Shown here: positions 9,535 to 18,743 of the stretch, one piece after another
Layout: each line of letters begins with the position of its first letter
Position numbering within the stretch: position 1 is the first letter of the stretch
Assembly: GCF_000368765.1 (NCBI RefSeq)
Contig: NZ_KB849655.1
Span: 702,215 to 766,214 of the forward strand
DNA: 64,000 nucleotides
Source of the DNA: Acinetobacter junii CIP 64.5
GTDB taxonomy: Bacteria; Pseudomonadota; Gammaproteobacteria; Pseudomonadales; Moraxellaceae
Reading direction: 5' to 3'
Program-made: the position numbers and the translations under genes
The notes under the pieces: generated by a model
Database searches by the model: none
What the model was told of the DNA's origin: nothing
What the model saw: only the letters and a program-made list of their open reading frames with translations

Positions 9535-9600
9535 AAGCATAAAAAAGTGACAAAAAAATAAAAAAAAGTGCAGTTAATTTGCTCACTTTTTCGCAGACAG

Positions 9601-9616
9601 TGGTATGATACGCGCC
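9601..9616 (+). promoter_or_regulatory. Extended -10 promoter with GC-rich discriminator (fis)
   Basis: TGGTATGAT is an extended -10 element (TG-n-TATGAT), directly followed by acgcgcc, a GC-rich discriminator typical of stringently controlled promoters such as those of rRNA and fis. A poor -35 (ttgctc at 9579) is 19 bp away. Transcription from here would give a leader of about 300 nt before fis. Confidence 0.5.
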
Positions 9617-9653
9617 ACGAATGCTTTGACCTACTTACTCCTCGTTATTTATA

Positions 9654-9713
9654 AACAATAAAATCGTTAAACGAACTGTGCTTTAATCCTATAAGCGCAT
9701 TGTTGGTTTTTTT
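9654..9713 (+). promoter_or_regulatory. Terminator-like branched structure in the fis leader
   Basis: The outer stem aacaa (9654-9658)/ttgtt (9700-9704) closes on an inner stem tgtgctt (9677-9683)/aagcgca (9693-9699) and a small tcgtt/aacga hairpin; a run of T starts at 9707. It could be an attenuator or the 3' end of a short RNA of about 100 nt. Two more hairpins follow before fis, at 9812-9843 (ctgtttta/taaaacag) and 9865-9887 (atatcactt/aagtgatat). Confidence 0.4.
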
Positions 9714-9909
9714 GTTTTTGAAAGTAGGCTGTAACAAATATTTAACTATTGTTACGCTTATTTTTTACACAATTCGAGGATTTGTGGCAAGCTAATAGTC
9801 CTTTTGTTTTAGAGTCACTGTTTTAGGATCTAAAACAGGGCTCAGTAATTTAGACCACATTTATATATCACTTTACCCAAGTGATATTTGATTTTTCGGA
9901 TTAACACGC

Positions 9910-10179
9910 ATGAATAGCAAATCTCCTATTTTTACGGCTCAATCTGATGTCGCTCTTCGCATCCATGTAGATCGCGCAGTTCGTCATTATTTTGCACAGT
10001 TGCAAGGTGAGCAACCATCTCAGGTATATGACATGGTTTTAGCAGAAATGGAGAAACCTCTTTTATCTGTGGTCTTAGAATATACTCGTGGCAATCAAAC
10101 TCGTGCTGCCGAGATTTTAGGCCTTAACCGTGGTACTTTGCGTAAAAAGTTAAAAGCTCACGGTTTAATGAGTGAATAA
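9910..10179 (+). CDS. fis: DNA-binding nucleoid protein Fis
   Basis: Nucleoid-associated protein that bends DNA and activates stable-RNA promoters; 89 aa, slightly shorter than E. coli Fis (98). The C-terminal helix-turn-helix is clear: [20 protein letters not shown] followed by [12 protein letters not shown]. The N-terminal part ([16 protein letters not shown]) forms the dimer helix. In enterobacteria fis follows dusB; here it follows a DUF3426 gene and a structured 375-bp gap. Confidence 0.95.
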   Translation: MNSKSPIFTAQSDVALRIHVDRAVRHYFAQLQGEQPSQVYDMVLAEMEKPLLSVVLEYTRGNQTRAAEILGLNRGTLRKKLKAHGLMSE

Positions 10180-10186
10180 TTGATAA

Positions 10187-10217
10187 AATGCTCACGTTCT
10201 CGTGGGCATTTTTTTAT
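10187..10217 (+). terminator. Terminator of fis
   Basis: The 10-bp stem aatgctcacg/cgtgggcatt with a ttct loop (one G-T pair) is followed by seven T. Confidence 0.85.
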
Positions 10218-10262
10218 GCTTAATTGTTTTAATCTGTAGACTTCAAACTGTTGACCAAAATC

Positions 10263-11837
10263 ATGACTATCAAACGTGCTTTAATCTCTGTTTCCGACAA
10301 AACTGGAATCGTTGAATTCGCTCAAAACCTTGCTGCTCTAGGGGTAGAGATCTTATCTACTGGCGGTACTTATAAGTTGCTTAAAGACAACAACATCGCT
10401 GTCGTAGAAGTTTCTGAGCATACAGGTTTCCCTGAAATGATGGATGGTCGTGTAAAAACACTACATCCTAAAATTCATGGTGGTATTTTAGCTCGTCGTG
10501 GTCTGGACGAAGCTGTAATGCAAGAACACAACATCGATCCGATTGATTTGGTGATTGTAAACCTTTATCCATTTGCAGCTACAGTTGCAAATCCAAACTG
10601 CTCTCTTGCAGATGCGATTGAAAATATCGATATCGGCGGTCCAACTATGGTTCGCGCCGCTGCGAAAAACCATGCTTCAGTTGGTATCATTGTGAATGCA
10701 TCTGACTATGATGCTGTAATTGCAGAGTTAAAGACAAATGGAGCTCTTTCTTACGAGACTCGTTTTGATTTAGCAGTTAAAGCATTTGAACATACTGCTC
10801 AATATGATGGCATGATCGCATCTTATTTAGGAGCACGTGTTGGTAAAGCTGAGGGTGAAGCAGATTTATTCCCTCGCACATTCAATACGCAGTTAAATAA
10901 AGCACAAGATTTACGTTATGGTGAAAATCCACACCAAAATGCAGCGTTCTATGTTGAAGCAAATGCTAAAGAAGCATCTGTTTCAACTGCAAAGCAATTA
11001 CAAGGTAAAGAACTTTCTTATAACAACATCGCTGATACTGATGCTGCACTTGAATGTGTAAAATCATTCGCTAAACCAGCTTGTGTCATCGTTAAACATG
11101 CAAACCCATGTGGTGTTGCTGTTTCTTTAGATGGCATTAAGGCAGCTTATGATCTTGCATATGCTACAGATCCAGAATCAGCATTCGGTGGCATCATCGC
11201 ATTTAACCGTGAATTAGATGTAGAGACTGCTCAAGCGATTGTTGATCGTCAGTTTGTTGAAGTGATTATTGCTCCAAGCATTGCAGAAGGTGTACTTGAA
11301 GTCACTGGTGCGAAGAAAAATGTCCGTGTCATGGTTTGCGGTGAGCTTCCAGCGATTGATGCACGTGCGCCGCAACTTGATTATAAACGTGTCAATGGTG
11401 GTTTGTTAGTTCAAGATCAAGACTTAGGCATGATCACTAAAGATGATCTTAAAGTTGTGACTAAACGAGCGCCAACTGAACAAGAAATTGATGACATGAT
11501 TTTTGCTTGGAAAGTTGCAAAATATGTGAAATCAAACGCAATTGTTTATGCCAAAAACCGTCAAACCATTGGTGTAGGTGCAGGTCAAATGAGCCGCGTG
11601 AACTCTGCTCGTATTGCTGCGATCAAAGCTGAACATGCTGGTTTAGTGGTCGAAGGTGCAGTTATGGCATCAGATGCATTCTTCCCATTCCGTGATGGTA
11701 TTGATAACGCTGCAAAAGCAGGTATCAAATGTATCATCCAACCAGGCGGTTCTATGCGCGACGAAGAAACGATTGCTGCAGCAGATGAAGCTGGTATTGC
11801 AATGGTCTTCACTGGTATGCGCCACTTCCGTCACTAA
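10263..11837 (+). CDS. purH: Bifunctional AICAR transformylase/IMP cyclohydrolase PurH
   Basis: Catalyses the last two steps of de novo IMP synthesis. It is 524 aa from ATG 10263; an in-frame TTG at 10251 is less likely because [15 protein letters not shown] is the canonical opening. The N-terminal MGS-like cyclohydrolase domain (to ~150) shows [29 protein letters not shown] and NLYPF. The transformylase domain has the catalytic KHANPCG motif and DPESAFGG, and ends [17 protein letters not shown]. purD lies 105 bp downstream, beyond a hairpin. Confidence 0.97.
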   Translation: MTIKRALISVSDKTGIVEFAQNLAALGVEILSTGGTYKLLKDNNIAVVEVSEHTGFPEMMDGRVKTLHPKIHGGILARRGLDEAVMQEHNIDPIDLVIVNLYPFAATVANPNCSLADAIENIDIGGPTMVRAAAKNHASVGIIVNASDYDAVIAELKTNGALSYETRFDLAVKAFEHTAQYDGMIASYLGARVGKAEGEADLFPRTFNTQLNKAQDLRYGENPHQNAAFYVEANAKEASVSTAKQLQGKELSYNNIADTDAALECVKSFAKPACVIVKHANPCGVAVSLDGIKAAYDLAYATDPESAFGGIIAFNRELDVETAQAIVDRQFVEVIIAPSIAEGVLEVTGAKKNVRVMVCGELPAIDARAPQLDYKRVNGGLLVQDQDLGMITKDDLKVVTKRAPTEQEIDDMIFAWKVAKYVKSNAIVYAKNRQTIGVGAGQMSRVNSARIAAIKAEHAGLVVEGAVMASDAFFPFRDGIDNAAKAGIKCIIQPGGSMRDEETIAAADEAGIAMVFTGMRHFRH

Positions 11838-11850
11838 TAGATTTAAAAAA

Positions 11851-11895
11851 TCCCTCTTGCGATGTTTTAGTTGCATCTCAAGGGGGAATTTTCTA
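11851..11895 (+). terminator. Hairpin/terminator between purH and purD
   Basis: The imperfect 14-bp stem tccctcttgcgatg (11851-11864)/catctcaaggggga (11874-11887) is followed by a T-rich tail. It may reduce read-through into purD rather than stop it. Confidence 0.55.
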
Positions 11896-11942
11896 TTTTT
11901 AGTGGATGTACTTGAGATACTTAAAAAGGAAATAAATTAATA

Positions 11943-13229
11943 ATGAATATTTTAGTTTTGGGTAGCGGTGGCCGTGAACATGCACTTGCATGGAAAATCG
12001 CACAAGATGCACAAGTGACTAAAGTTTTTGTTGCGCCAGGCAATGCTGGTACTGCAACTGAAGACAAATGTGAAAACGTTGAACTTGATATTCTAGATAA
12101 TCCAGCAATTATCGCTTTTGCCAAAGCAAATGATGTTGCCTTAGTGATCGTAGGACCTGAAGCTCCATTAGTAAATGGTGTTGTGGATGCAGCACGCGAA
12201 GCTGGTCTAAAAATTTGGGGTCCAACTCAATATGCAGCTCAACTTGAAGGTTCAAAAGCATTCGCTAAACATTTCTTAAAACGTCATAACATTCCAACTG
12301 CTTTTTATGATGTATTTACTGAAGTGGATGCTGCTAAGGCTTATGTCGAGCAGAATGGCGCCCCTATTGTAATTAAAGCTGATGGTTTAGCTGCAGGTAA
12401 AGGCGTTATCGTTGCGATGACAAACCAAGAAGCATTTGATGCCATTGATGATATGTTAGCGGGCAACAAATTCGGTGATGCTGGATCACGTGTTGTGATT
12501 GAACAATTCCTCGAAGGTGAAGAAGCAAGCTTCATTTGCATGATCGACGGTAAAAACATTTTACCGATGGCAACTTCACAAGACCATAAGCGTATTTTTG
12601 AAGGTGACCAAGGTCCAAATACAGGTGGTATGGGTGCGTACTCTCCTGCTCCAGTTGTTACACCGGAAGTATTTGAACGCGTAATGAACGAAGTTATGCG
12701 TCCTACTGTTGATGGTATGGCAGCAGATGGTCATGTTTATACTGGTTTCTTGTATGCTGGTTTAATGATTGATGAACAAGGTCAACCACGCGTGATCGAG
12801 TTTAACTGTCGTTTTGGTGATCCTGAAACTCAACCAATCATGATGCGTTTAAAATCATCTTTAGTTGATTTAGTAGAAGCTGGTATTGCTGGTAACTTGC
12901 CAAGTGAAGCCGAATGGGATGATCGCAAATCAATCGGCATTGTACTTGCAGCTGAAGGATATCCTGAAACTGTACGCAAAGGTGATGTGATATCAGGTAT
13001 TGGTCAATCTCCAGAAGATACAAAAATTTTCCATGCAGGTACTGCAACGACTGAAGATGGTCATGTGATTACTGCAGGCGGTCGCGTGCTTTGCGTGACT
13101 GCGCTTGGAGACACCGTTCTAGAAGCTCAAATCAATGCACTAGAAGTATGTGGTCAAGTGACATTTACAGGTATGCAGTATCGTAGTGATATTGGTTATC
13201 GCGCAATTGCACGTGAAAAAGCAGAATAA
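11943..13229 (+). CDS. purD: Phosphoribosylamine-glycine ligase PurD
   Basis: ATP-grasp enzyme making GAR in purine synthesis; 428 aa, the family's normal size. The N-terminal Rossmann start is MNILVLGSGGREHALAWK. ATP-grasp elements are APIVIKADGLAAGKGVIVA and VVIEQFLEGEEASF. The PurD signature is RFGDPETQ, and the C-terminal domain contains AAEGYPE and GGRVL. AAGGAAATAAATTAATA precedes ATG 11943. It shares orientation and pathway with purH. Confidence 0.97.
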   Translation: MNILVLGSGGREHALAWKIAQDAQVTKVFVAPGNAGTATEDKCENVELDILDNPAIIAFAKANDVALVIVGPEAPLVNGVVDAAREAGLKIWGPTQYAAQLEGSKAFAKHFLKRHNIPTAFYDVFTEVDAAKAYVEQNGAPIVIKADGLAAGKGVIVAMTNQEAFDAIDDMLAGNKFGDAGSRVVIEQFLEGEEASFICMIDGKNILPMATSQDHKRIFEGDQGPNTGGMGAYSPAPVVTPEVFERVMNEVMRPTVDGMAADGHVYTGFLYAGLMIDEQGQPRVIEFNCRFGDPETQPIMMRLKSSLVDLVEAGIAGNLPSEAEWDDRKSIGIVLAAEGYPETVRKGDVISGIGQSPEDTKIFHAGTATTEDGHVITAGGRVLCVTALGDTVLEAQINALEVCGQVTFTGMQYRSDIGYRAIAREKAE

Positions 13230-13245
13230 GCTTTGGTTAATTAAC

Positions 13246-13271
13246 AAAAGCCTTCTTCGGAAGGCTTTTTT
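13246..13271 (+). terminator. Terminator of purD
   Basis: The stem aaaagccttc/gaaggctttt closed by a TTCG tetraloop is followed by T residues, 16 bp after the stop. Confidence 0.9.
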
Positions 13272-13810
13272 ATTCTTTAATGAGCATAAAAATCATTTCC
13301 TTATTCATTATTTAAATATTAAATTCAGAAAAATATATATCACTAATTCAATAAAATCTGACATTTCCACCATTAGAAAAAACTATAAAAGTATCATTTA
13401 TTTACTTTTACCAAAATTAAACTATTTTTCTAATAATCATATATTTATACCCATAAGTAGAAAATAGAACACTATAACAGAACCCAAATTATTGTTATGA
13501 TTGCCAAAATTTTCGGCGAGTACTTTTAGTTATATGCATATTTTTTTATATATGAATAAGAATATGAAATTTAACTCGAAAAGTATCAGCTAATCTCGAT
13601 TTGATATGAAAATTATTGAACTAATGTGCTTAAGTCAAATTCTTAAGATCAACGTTCTTAATTTTCTGTTGTTGCAAATAATTCGATCAGTCGCCTGTTC
13701 ATAACACTAAATTTTGAACCGACTCACCTCTTTGTAACAAGAACCCTATAGCTCTTAAGTAATGCATTAGCGGATTATTTACTAAGCATTATTCCGATTA
13801 GGATTTACAC
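13272..13810. other. A/T-rich gap between purD and metQ
   Basis: Apart from the promoter region that must serve metQ, I see no gene, RNA or repeat here. A short open frame running from inside purD to 13467 is low-complexity Ile/Lys/Asn/Tyr-rich and not credible. AGGA at 13800-13803 is the likely metQ ribosome site. Confidence 0.5.
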
Positions 13811-14683
13811 ATGAAAAAGCTAATTAGTCTTTTTTTAAGTGTGTCTGTGTTATTACTTGCAGCGTGCAGTAAACAACCTGACACCAAAGCAGAACAAAAA
13901 AATGAAGCGGGTGGATTACAAACCGTTGTAATGGCATCAACAGGTTCAGATGCTGATATTTGGCGTTTTATTGCGACCTTGCCAGAAACTAAAGCTGCTG
14001 GTATCAAGCTTGAAGTGAAAAACTTTACAGACTATGTAGCAATGAATACAGCTGTAGCAAATAAAGAAGTTGATGTGAATGCATTCCAATCATATGCTTA
14101 CCTTGTTGCTTTCAATGCTTCAAATCAAGATAAGATTGCACCAGTTTCAACGACGTACTTAGAGCCTATGGGCATCTACTCAAGCAAAGTCAAAAAGGTC
14201 GAAGAGTTTGCTGAAGGTGCTTCTATCGCGATTCCAAACGATGCAGCAAACGAAGCTCGTGCGTTATTGTTATTACAAAGTGCTGGTTTGATCAAATTAA
14301 AAGCTGACTTTGATCCAGCAAAAGGCACACCAAGCGATATTATCGAAAATACGAAAAAACTCGATATTAAACCAATTCAAATGGCAACTGCTGTACGTGT
14401 TAAAGATGAAGTTGATGCGATTGTATTGGGGAATACCCTTGCAATGGAAGGCGGTTTAAATGTTCTAAAAGATTCTATCTTTTATGAACCAATTGACCAA
14501 AGCACGAAGCTGAATGTCAACATTTTAGCTGTAGCTGATTCAAGAAAAAATGATCCTGTATTACAAAAGCTAGGAACTCTTTATCACACAGAAGCGGTGA
14601 AAAAATATGTTCAAGAACATTTTGCTGGTACGAAAGTTGACGTGAATAAACCTGTTAGTTATCTCACAGAAACAAATTCGTAA
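13811..14683 (+). CDS. metQ: Methionine-binding lipoprotein MetQ (NlpA family)
   Basis: Substrate-binding lipoprotein of the MetNIQ methionine importer, anchored at the outer face of the inner membrane. The 290-aa protein has a lipoprotein signal with lipobox LLAACS (Cys at residue 20). Family segments include VKNFTDYVAMNTAVANKEVDVNAFQ, YLEPMGIYSSKVK, ASIAIPNDAANEARALLLLQ and DAIVLGNTLA. Here metQ comes first, followed by a terminator and then metN-metI, whereas E. coli has metNIQ. Confidence 0.93.
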   Translation: MKKLISLFLSVSVLLLAACSKQPDTKAEQKNEAGGLQTVVMASTGSDADIWRFIATLPETKAAGIKLEVKNFTDYVAMNTAVANKEVDVNAFQSYAYLVAFNASNQDKIAPVSTTYLEPMGIYSSKVKKVEEFAEGASIAIPNDAANEARALLLLQSAGLIKLKADFDPAKGTPSDIIENTKKLDIKPIQMATAVRVKDEVDAIVLGNTLAMEGGLNVLKDSIFYEPIDQSTKLNVNILAVADSRKNDPVLQKLGTLYHTEAVKKYVQEHFAGTKVDVNKPVSYLTETNS

Positions 14684-14699
14684 TATAATCTGTATAGGA

Positions 14700-14728
14700 A
14701 ACAGGCAAATCACTTTGCCTGTTTTTTT
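14700..14728 (+). terminator. Terminator between metQ and metN
   Basis: The stem acaggcaaa (14701-14709)/tttgcctgt (14714-14722) with a 4-nt loop is followed by six T. It lies inside the met transport cluster and would favour metQ over metNI transcripts. Confidence 0.85.
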
Positions 14729-14751
14729 CATTTTTGCTTAGTATTGACGAT

Positions 14752-15777
14752 ATGATCCAATTTAAAAATATTTCAAAGCATTACCAGCTAAAAGGTCAAA
14801 CGATCAACGCTCTGGATCAAATTAATTTAGAGATTCCAGAAGGCAGTATATTTGGCATTATTGGGTATAGTGGTGCGGGGAAAAGTACGCTAATACGTTT
14901 GATTAATCTGCTTGAACGCCCTACTCAAGGTCAAGTCATTATCAATCAGACTGATTTTACGGCTTTAGATGCCCGTAGCCTTCGTCAAGAACGTGCAAAT
15001 ATTGGCATGATCTTCCAGCATTTCAATTTATTACAGACCAAGACGGTATCTGAAAATATCGAGATGCCACTAAAATTACTGGGTCATAGCAAAGTTGAAC
15101 GTGAAAAGCGTTTGAATGAGCTGTTAGACTTTATTGATCTAAAACATAAAAAAGATGCATATCCAGATGAGTTGTCTGGCGGTCAAAAGCAACGCGTGGG
15201 TATTGCACGTGCACTTGCCAATCATCCTAAAATCCTGCTTTGCGATGAGGCAACTTCCGCTCTAGATCCTCAAACCACAAAATCAGTACTAGCATTATTA
15301 AAGAAGATTAATAAAGAGCAGAATATTACGATTGTTATGGTGACCCATGAAATGGATGTAATTGAATCTGTTTGCGATTATGTTGCGGTCATGGAAGCGG
15401 GCAAAGTGATTGAAACTGGTCCAACTTTAGATATTTTCAGTCAGCCTCAACATCCCACAACCAAAACCTTTATTCAAACTGTTTTACAACAGCAATTGCC
15501 GATTAATATTTTAGATAATTTAGAACACCAAAATCACAATAGTATCTATAGCTTGCAATTTCTCGGCACGTCAGCCCAAGAAACTGTTATTCAAGCCGTC
15601 ATTAAAAAATTTGATATCAGCTTAAATATTCTTTTTGCAAACATGACTGAAATTAATGGCACTGTAATCGGACAAATGTTTATTCAACTTTTGGGCGATC
15701 AACTCATCATTCAGGAAGCAATCAAATTTCTTGAGGGTCAAGGTGTAAAAGTTGAGCAATCAGGAGTCAGTCAATGA
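14752..15777 (+). CDS. metN: Methionine ABC transporter ATP-binding protein MetN
   Basis: ATPase of the MetNIQ importer, 341 aa from ATG 14752 (MIQFKNISKHYQ). Walker A is GYSGAGKST, the signature is LSGGQKQR, Walker B is ILLCDEATSALD and the switch is VTHEMD. The C-terminal ~90 residues form the NIL domain, which in E. coli binds methionine for trans-inhibition. The stop codon overlaps the metI start (ATGA at 15774-15777), implying translational coupling. An upstream in-frame TTG (14734) lies within the terminator tail and is unlikely. Confidence 0.95.
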   Translation: MIQFKNISKHYQLKGQTINALDQINLEIPEGSIFGIIGYSGAGKSTLIRLINLLERPTQGQVIINQTDFTALDARSLRQERANIGMIFQHFNLLQTKTVSENIEMPLKLLGHSKVEREKRLNELLDFIDLKHKKDAYPDELSGGQKQRVGIARALANHPKILLCDEATSALDPQTTKSVLALLKKINKEQNITIVMVTHEMDVIESVCDYVAVMEAGKVIETGPTLDIFSQPQHPTTKTFIQTVLQQQLPINILDNLEHQNHNSIYSLQFLGTSAQETVIQAVIKKFDISLNILFANMTEINGTVIGQMFIQLLGDQLIIQEAIKFLEGQGVKVEQSGVSQ

Positions 15778-16469
15778 GAGATTTAATTGTACAGTGGCTC
15801 ACTGAAGTGACAGCTCCTTTTTGGAAAAGTGCTTTAACAATCGACCAGTTTGTTACAGCATTACAAGAAACATTTCAAATGGTTTTCTTCGCTTTATTGT
15901 TCGGCTGCATTTGGGGATTCATTCAAGGCATAACTTTAGTTGTTACGCGTACAGGTGGTATTTTACAGAATAAAGCAATTTACTATGCCATAAACCCCAT
16001 CGTAAACGCACTCCGCTCTTTGCCCTTTATTATATTACTGATTGCTGTTATCCCGTTGACTAAACTGTTAGTCGGTACATCAATTGGGACATGGGCTGCG
16101 ATTGTGCCTCTAACGATTTATGTAGGACCATATTTAGGTCGTCTCATCGAAACATCTTTACTTGAAGTTAACGAAGGGATTGTTGAATCTGCACAAGCAA
16201 TGGGAGCTTCGCCTTGGCAAATTATTTTCAAGTTTATCATTCCTGAAGCACGTAGCTCCCTTATCCTTAACTTAACCACTGGCACAATTTCTTTAATTGG
16301 CGCAACGGCGATGGCAGGTGCAGTTGGTGCGGGCGGTATTGGTGATTTAGCGATTTCATACGGTTATCAACGCTTTGATACTAGTGTGGTCATCTTAACC
16401 GTGATCGTGCTATTGCTTTTAGTTCAATTCGTTCAGTCTTTTGGTGACTGGTTAGCTAAACTTCGATAA
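15774..16469 (+). CDS. metI: Methionine ABC transporter permease MetI
   Basis: Inner-membrane permease of the methionine importer, 231 aa with about five transmembrane helices. The MetI loop that docks to the ATPase is present (ESAQAMGASPWQIIFKFIIPEA), along with NPIVNALRSLPFIILLIAVIP and the GATAMAGAVGAGGIGDLAI segment. It overlaps metN by 4 bp. Confidence 0.94.
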   Translation: MRDLIVQWLTEVTAPFWKSALTIDQFVTALQETFQMVFFALLFGCIWGFIQGITLVVTRTGGILQNKAIYYAINPIVNALRSLPFIILLIAVIPLTKLLVGTSIGTWAAIVPLTIYVGPYLGRLIETSLLEVNEGIVESAQAMGASPWQIIFKFIIPEARSSLILNLTTGTISLIGATAMAGAVGAGGIGDLAISYGYQRFDTSVVILTVIVLLLLVQFVQSFGDWLAKLR

Positions 16470-16481
16470 GTTAAAACATCA

Positions 16482-16523
16482 AAAAACTCTCAAAATGATC
16501 TTAGTTTATTTTGAGAGTTTTTT
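16482..16523. terminator. Bidirectional terminator
   Basis: The inverted repeat aaaactctcaaaa/ttttgagagtttt lies between convergent genes with A and T runs on both sides. Confidence 0.8.
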
Positions 16524-16525
16524 AT

Positions 16526-17395
16526 TTACATAGGATAGTAAATCTCATTTGCAGCCTTGAAGGTATTTACATGTAATGGTACCAAATCCTCTAATTGTTG
16601 ATATCCACCAGCCAAAACAAACAAAATTGGGATTTTCATTTTTTTCGCCATATCAAAAACCAAATAGTCTCGAGCATATAACAATTCTGTCGTAAACCAT
16701 TTAGACCCATACTTATCATGCTGATGGCAATCCATCCCTGCTTGATAAATAATTAAGTCTGCTTCCCAACGAGAAGCGTATTGAAATGCCTCAAATACGG
16801 CTTCTCGATATAAATCAAAATTTCCATTTTTTGGATGAATATAGCGCGTCAGACTACGCTCACCAGCTTTACAACCGAATCGAATTCCAAAAATTCCAAA
16901 ATTCACAAGATTACTCAGGCGGTTAGTAAAAATGGCAGTACCATCACCACCGTGTTGGTCACAATCCAAAATAAAAATGCGCTTTTCTGGATATTGTTTT
17001 GCCACCAATGCTAGGCCATTAAAAGTACAATATGCAGCACCCGACTCATAACTAGCATGATGAAAACCTTGGGCAATATTGGCTGCCACCCCCTCTTTAA
17101 AAGCGATCTCAGCAGCAACCAACTGTCCTGCTTGTACTGACAAAATTGCATCACGTAATTGTTCATTCCACGGTTTAAATCCTTGGATAGTTGCGAAAGA
17201 ACTTTCACCTGTTACAAAGGCGTCAACAAACTGAGGGTTGTGTAACTTTTTTAAAATCTCAACATCTATTATTCCAGGATCAACAAATTCTACCATTTGT
17301 TGCTGGTGCAAGACCTCCGCCACAGCTGAAAGCTTCTCCATACTGTTGGTATGTGTCTTTGCGTAATATCGAGGTGAATAACAAGCTTTTAGCAT
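16526..17395 (-). CDS. Histone deacetylase / acetylpolyamine amidohydrolase family protein
   Basis: Zn-dependent deacetylase fold, about 289 aa. Visible motifs are the His-His dyad in GFHHASYESGAAYCTFNG, Zn ligands in DCDQHGGDGTAIF (the usual DxDxHHG with the second His replaced by Gly), QAGMDCHQHD and the substrate loop LAGGYQ. Bacterial members act on acetylated polyamines, small molecules or protein lysine; which applies here is not readable. Start could be ATG 17395 (MLKACYSPRYY) or ATG 17410, which lies inside the upstream gene. The upstream gene ends at 17389, so the pair overlaps and is probably translationally coupled. Confidence 0.82.
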   Translation of the reverse strand: MLKACYSPRYYAKTHTNSMEKLSAVAEVLHQQQMVEFVDPGIIDVEILKKLHNPQFVDAFVTGESSFATIQGFKPWNEQLRDAILSVQAGQLVAAEIAFKEGVAANIAQGFHHASYESGAAYCTFNGLALVAKQYPEKRIFILDCDQHGGDGTAIFTNRLSNLVNFGIFGIRFGCKAGERSLTRYIHPKNGNFDLYREAVFEAFQYASRWEADLIIYQAGMDCHQHDKYGSKWFTTELLYARDYLVFDMAKKMKIPILFVLAGGYQQLEDLVPLHVNTFKAANEIYYPM

Positions 17396-18375
17396 GGATG
17401 CTCTACGCATAACTGATCTCGAGCAATTTCCATCAATTGACTCAATTCAGTTGAATCAGGTCTAAATAGCCCGTTATCGACTTGTTGCTTGAAATGATAA
17501 CCAAAAGCGCGCGCTCGATTTTGAGGAGATACAGCTAATGTCGTCAGTCTTAAAAACCAAAAACCATTCATCTGAGAAATTGGAATCACATAACCTTTAT
17601 ATTGTTTATTTTTTGATTTCTCTAAGTTCTCTATCTCATATTGTGCAGAAAACAGACTCCCTGCTGGTAACCGTACACCATTCATGATCAAAGGAACTAA
17701 ACTGATACAGGAATGATTATCACCCATATTCATTTTTTCCATCATTATCGGTTGATCATGTTCATCTACAAAAATATTTATCTCGCCTTGTCTAAGAAGT
17801 CGATGATGTGCAATTCTTAAAAAAAACTTCTCTGCCATAGGACAGGAACCTACTTTAGGCTTCTCGGTCAGCGCAAGACATTCAATCATATCTAAGACTG
17901 TTGAATCTTGTGGAAGAATAATATCTGCAAGTAACTGACATATCAGTATACTTTCTTCTAACTCTGCATATTGATGTAGTGTTCTCAATTTCGATTGAAA
18001 ATCATATTCTTGTTGTAGGTTTTGGGTGAATGTTTCTTGGGGATTCAAACGAGTTAAACTCTCAATCACTTGTGGATTTTGATCCAAATTGCGCCATGTA
18101 GATAACTCCAAACCATATGACGAAGATTGATTTAAAATATTTCTTAGTGCTTTGGTATCGTAGTCATCAAAAATGCGTAAGTCTTGAAAGCCAATTAAAT
18201 CAGGAGGTTGTGAAACAAACTCCGCTATTACTCGTGTGGCTTGTGTATAACCACATCCCCGTCTTTCAGTTTGATGGCTGAAATGTTCATTCAACATTTC
18301 AGTGAGTTTTGCTGATAAGGGATGCAAATATTTTTTAAAAATAGTGACAACTTCATGATCAACTAATTCAGACAT
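17389..18375 (-). CDS. Unrecognised protein coupled to the deacetylase-like gene
   Basis: A 328-aa protein with no motif I recognise. It has no signal peptide and no clear transmembrane segment. It contains several Cys residues (RRGCGYTQAT, VGSCPMAEKF, a C-terminal CVEHPC) and a likely globular C-terminal half (GFWFLRLTTLAVSPQNRARAFGYHF). It is the first gene of a two-gene minus-strand unit, overlapping the deacetylase-like gene, so a role in the same process is likely but unknown. The well-balanced amino-acid composition argues it is a real gene. Confidence 0.75.
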   Translation of the reverse strand: MSELVDHEVVTIFKKYLHPLSAKLTEMLNEHFSHQTERRGCGYTQATRVIAEFVSQPPDLIGFQDLRIFDDYDTKALRNILNQSSSYGLELSTWRNLDQNPQVIESLTRLNPQETFTQNLQQEYDFQSKLRTLHQYAELEESILICQLLADIILPQDSTVLDMIECLALTEKPKVGSCPMAEKFFLRIAHHRLLRQGEINIFVDEHDQPIMMEKMNMGDNHSCISLVPLIMNGVRLPAGSLFSAQYEIENLEKSKNKQYKGYVIPISQMNGFWFLRLTTLAVSPQNRARAFGYHFKQQVDNGLFRPDSTELSQLMEIARDQLCVEHPC

Positions 18376-18743
18376 AATCCCTCCTCATTCTTCTTATATC
18401 CCACAAGCACCACTTCATCCCTTTCATTTATTCATAATTATTTATTTAGATATATTAGCTCGAGTTTATTATTCAAATATCGAGTTTCCGTTCTTTGTCA
18501 AAGCCCCATAAAAATCATGATCTTATAAAGACTTCTGATCTCATATTCATGCAATTTACTACACTTGTCAACCTTAAATACAACCCTAGATTTGATAGGT
18601 CATATAATGACGTGAAAGGTCAATAAGTCACTTGATAAGCTGTTCATGCTTTTGCACTTGTCACAATTTGGACTTACACTGTTAAGTAATGATTTTCTGA
18701 TTGATCTACAAAAGTTATTTTAATAACTGTTTAGGGATGGTTT
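18376..18743. other. Divergent intergenic region before gloB
   Basis: It carries the promoters for the minus-strand pair and for gloB. I see a short imperfect dyad at about 18598-18613 (ggtcatataatgacg) and no gene or terminator. A GGGATGG ribosome site lies at 18732-18738. Confidence 0.45.

Noticed and set aside
13186..13467. Short open frame overlapping the purD end
   Set aside because: Low-complexity Ile/Lys/Asn/Tyr composition, no ribosome site and overlap with purD; it reflects A/T-rich DNA.
13272..13810. Riboswitch upstream of metQ
   Set aside because: No SAM or other riboswitch core could be paired by eye in this A/T-rich stretch.
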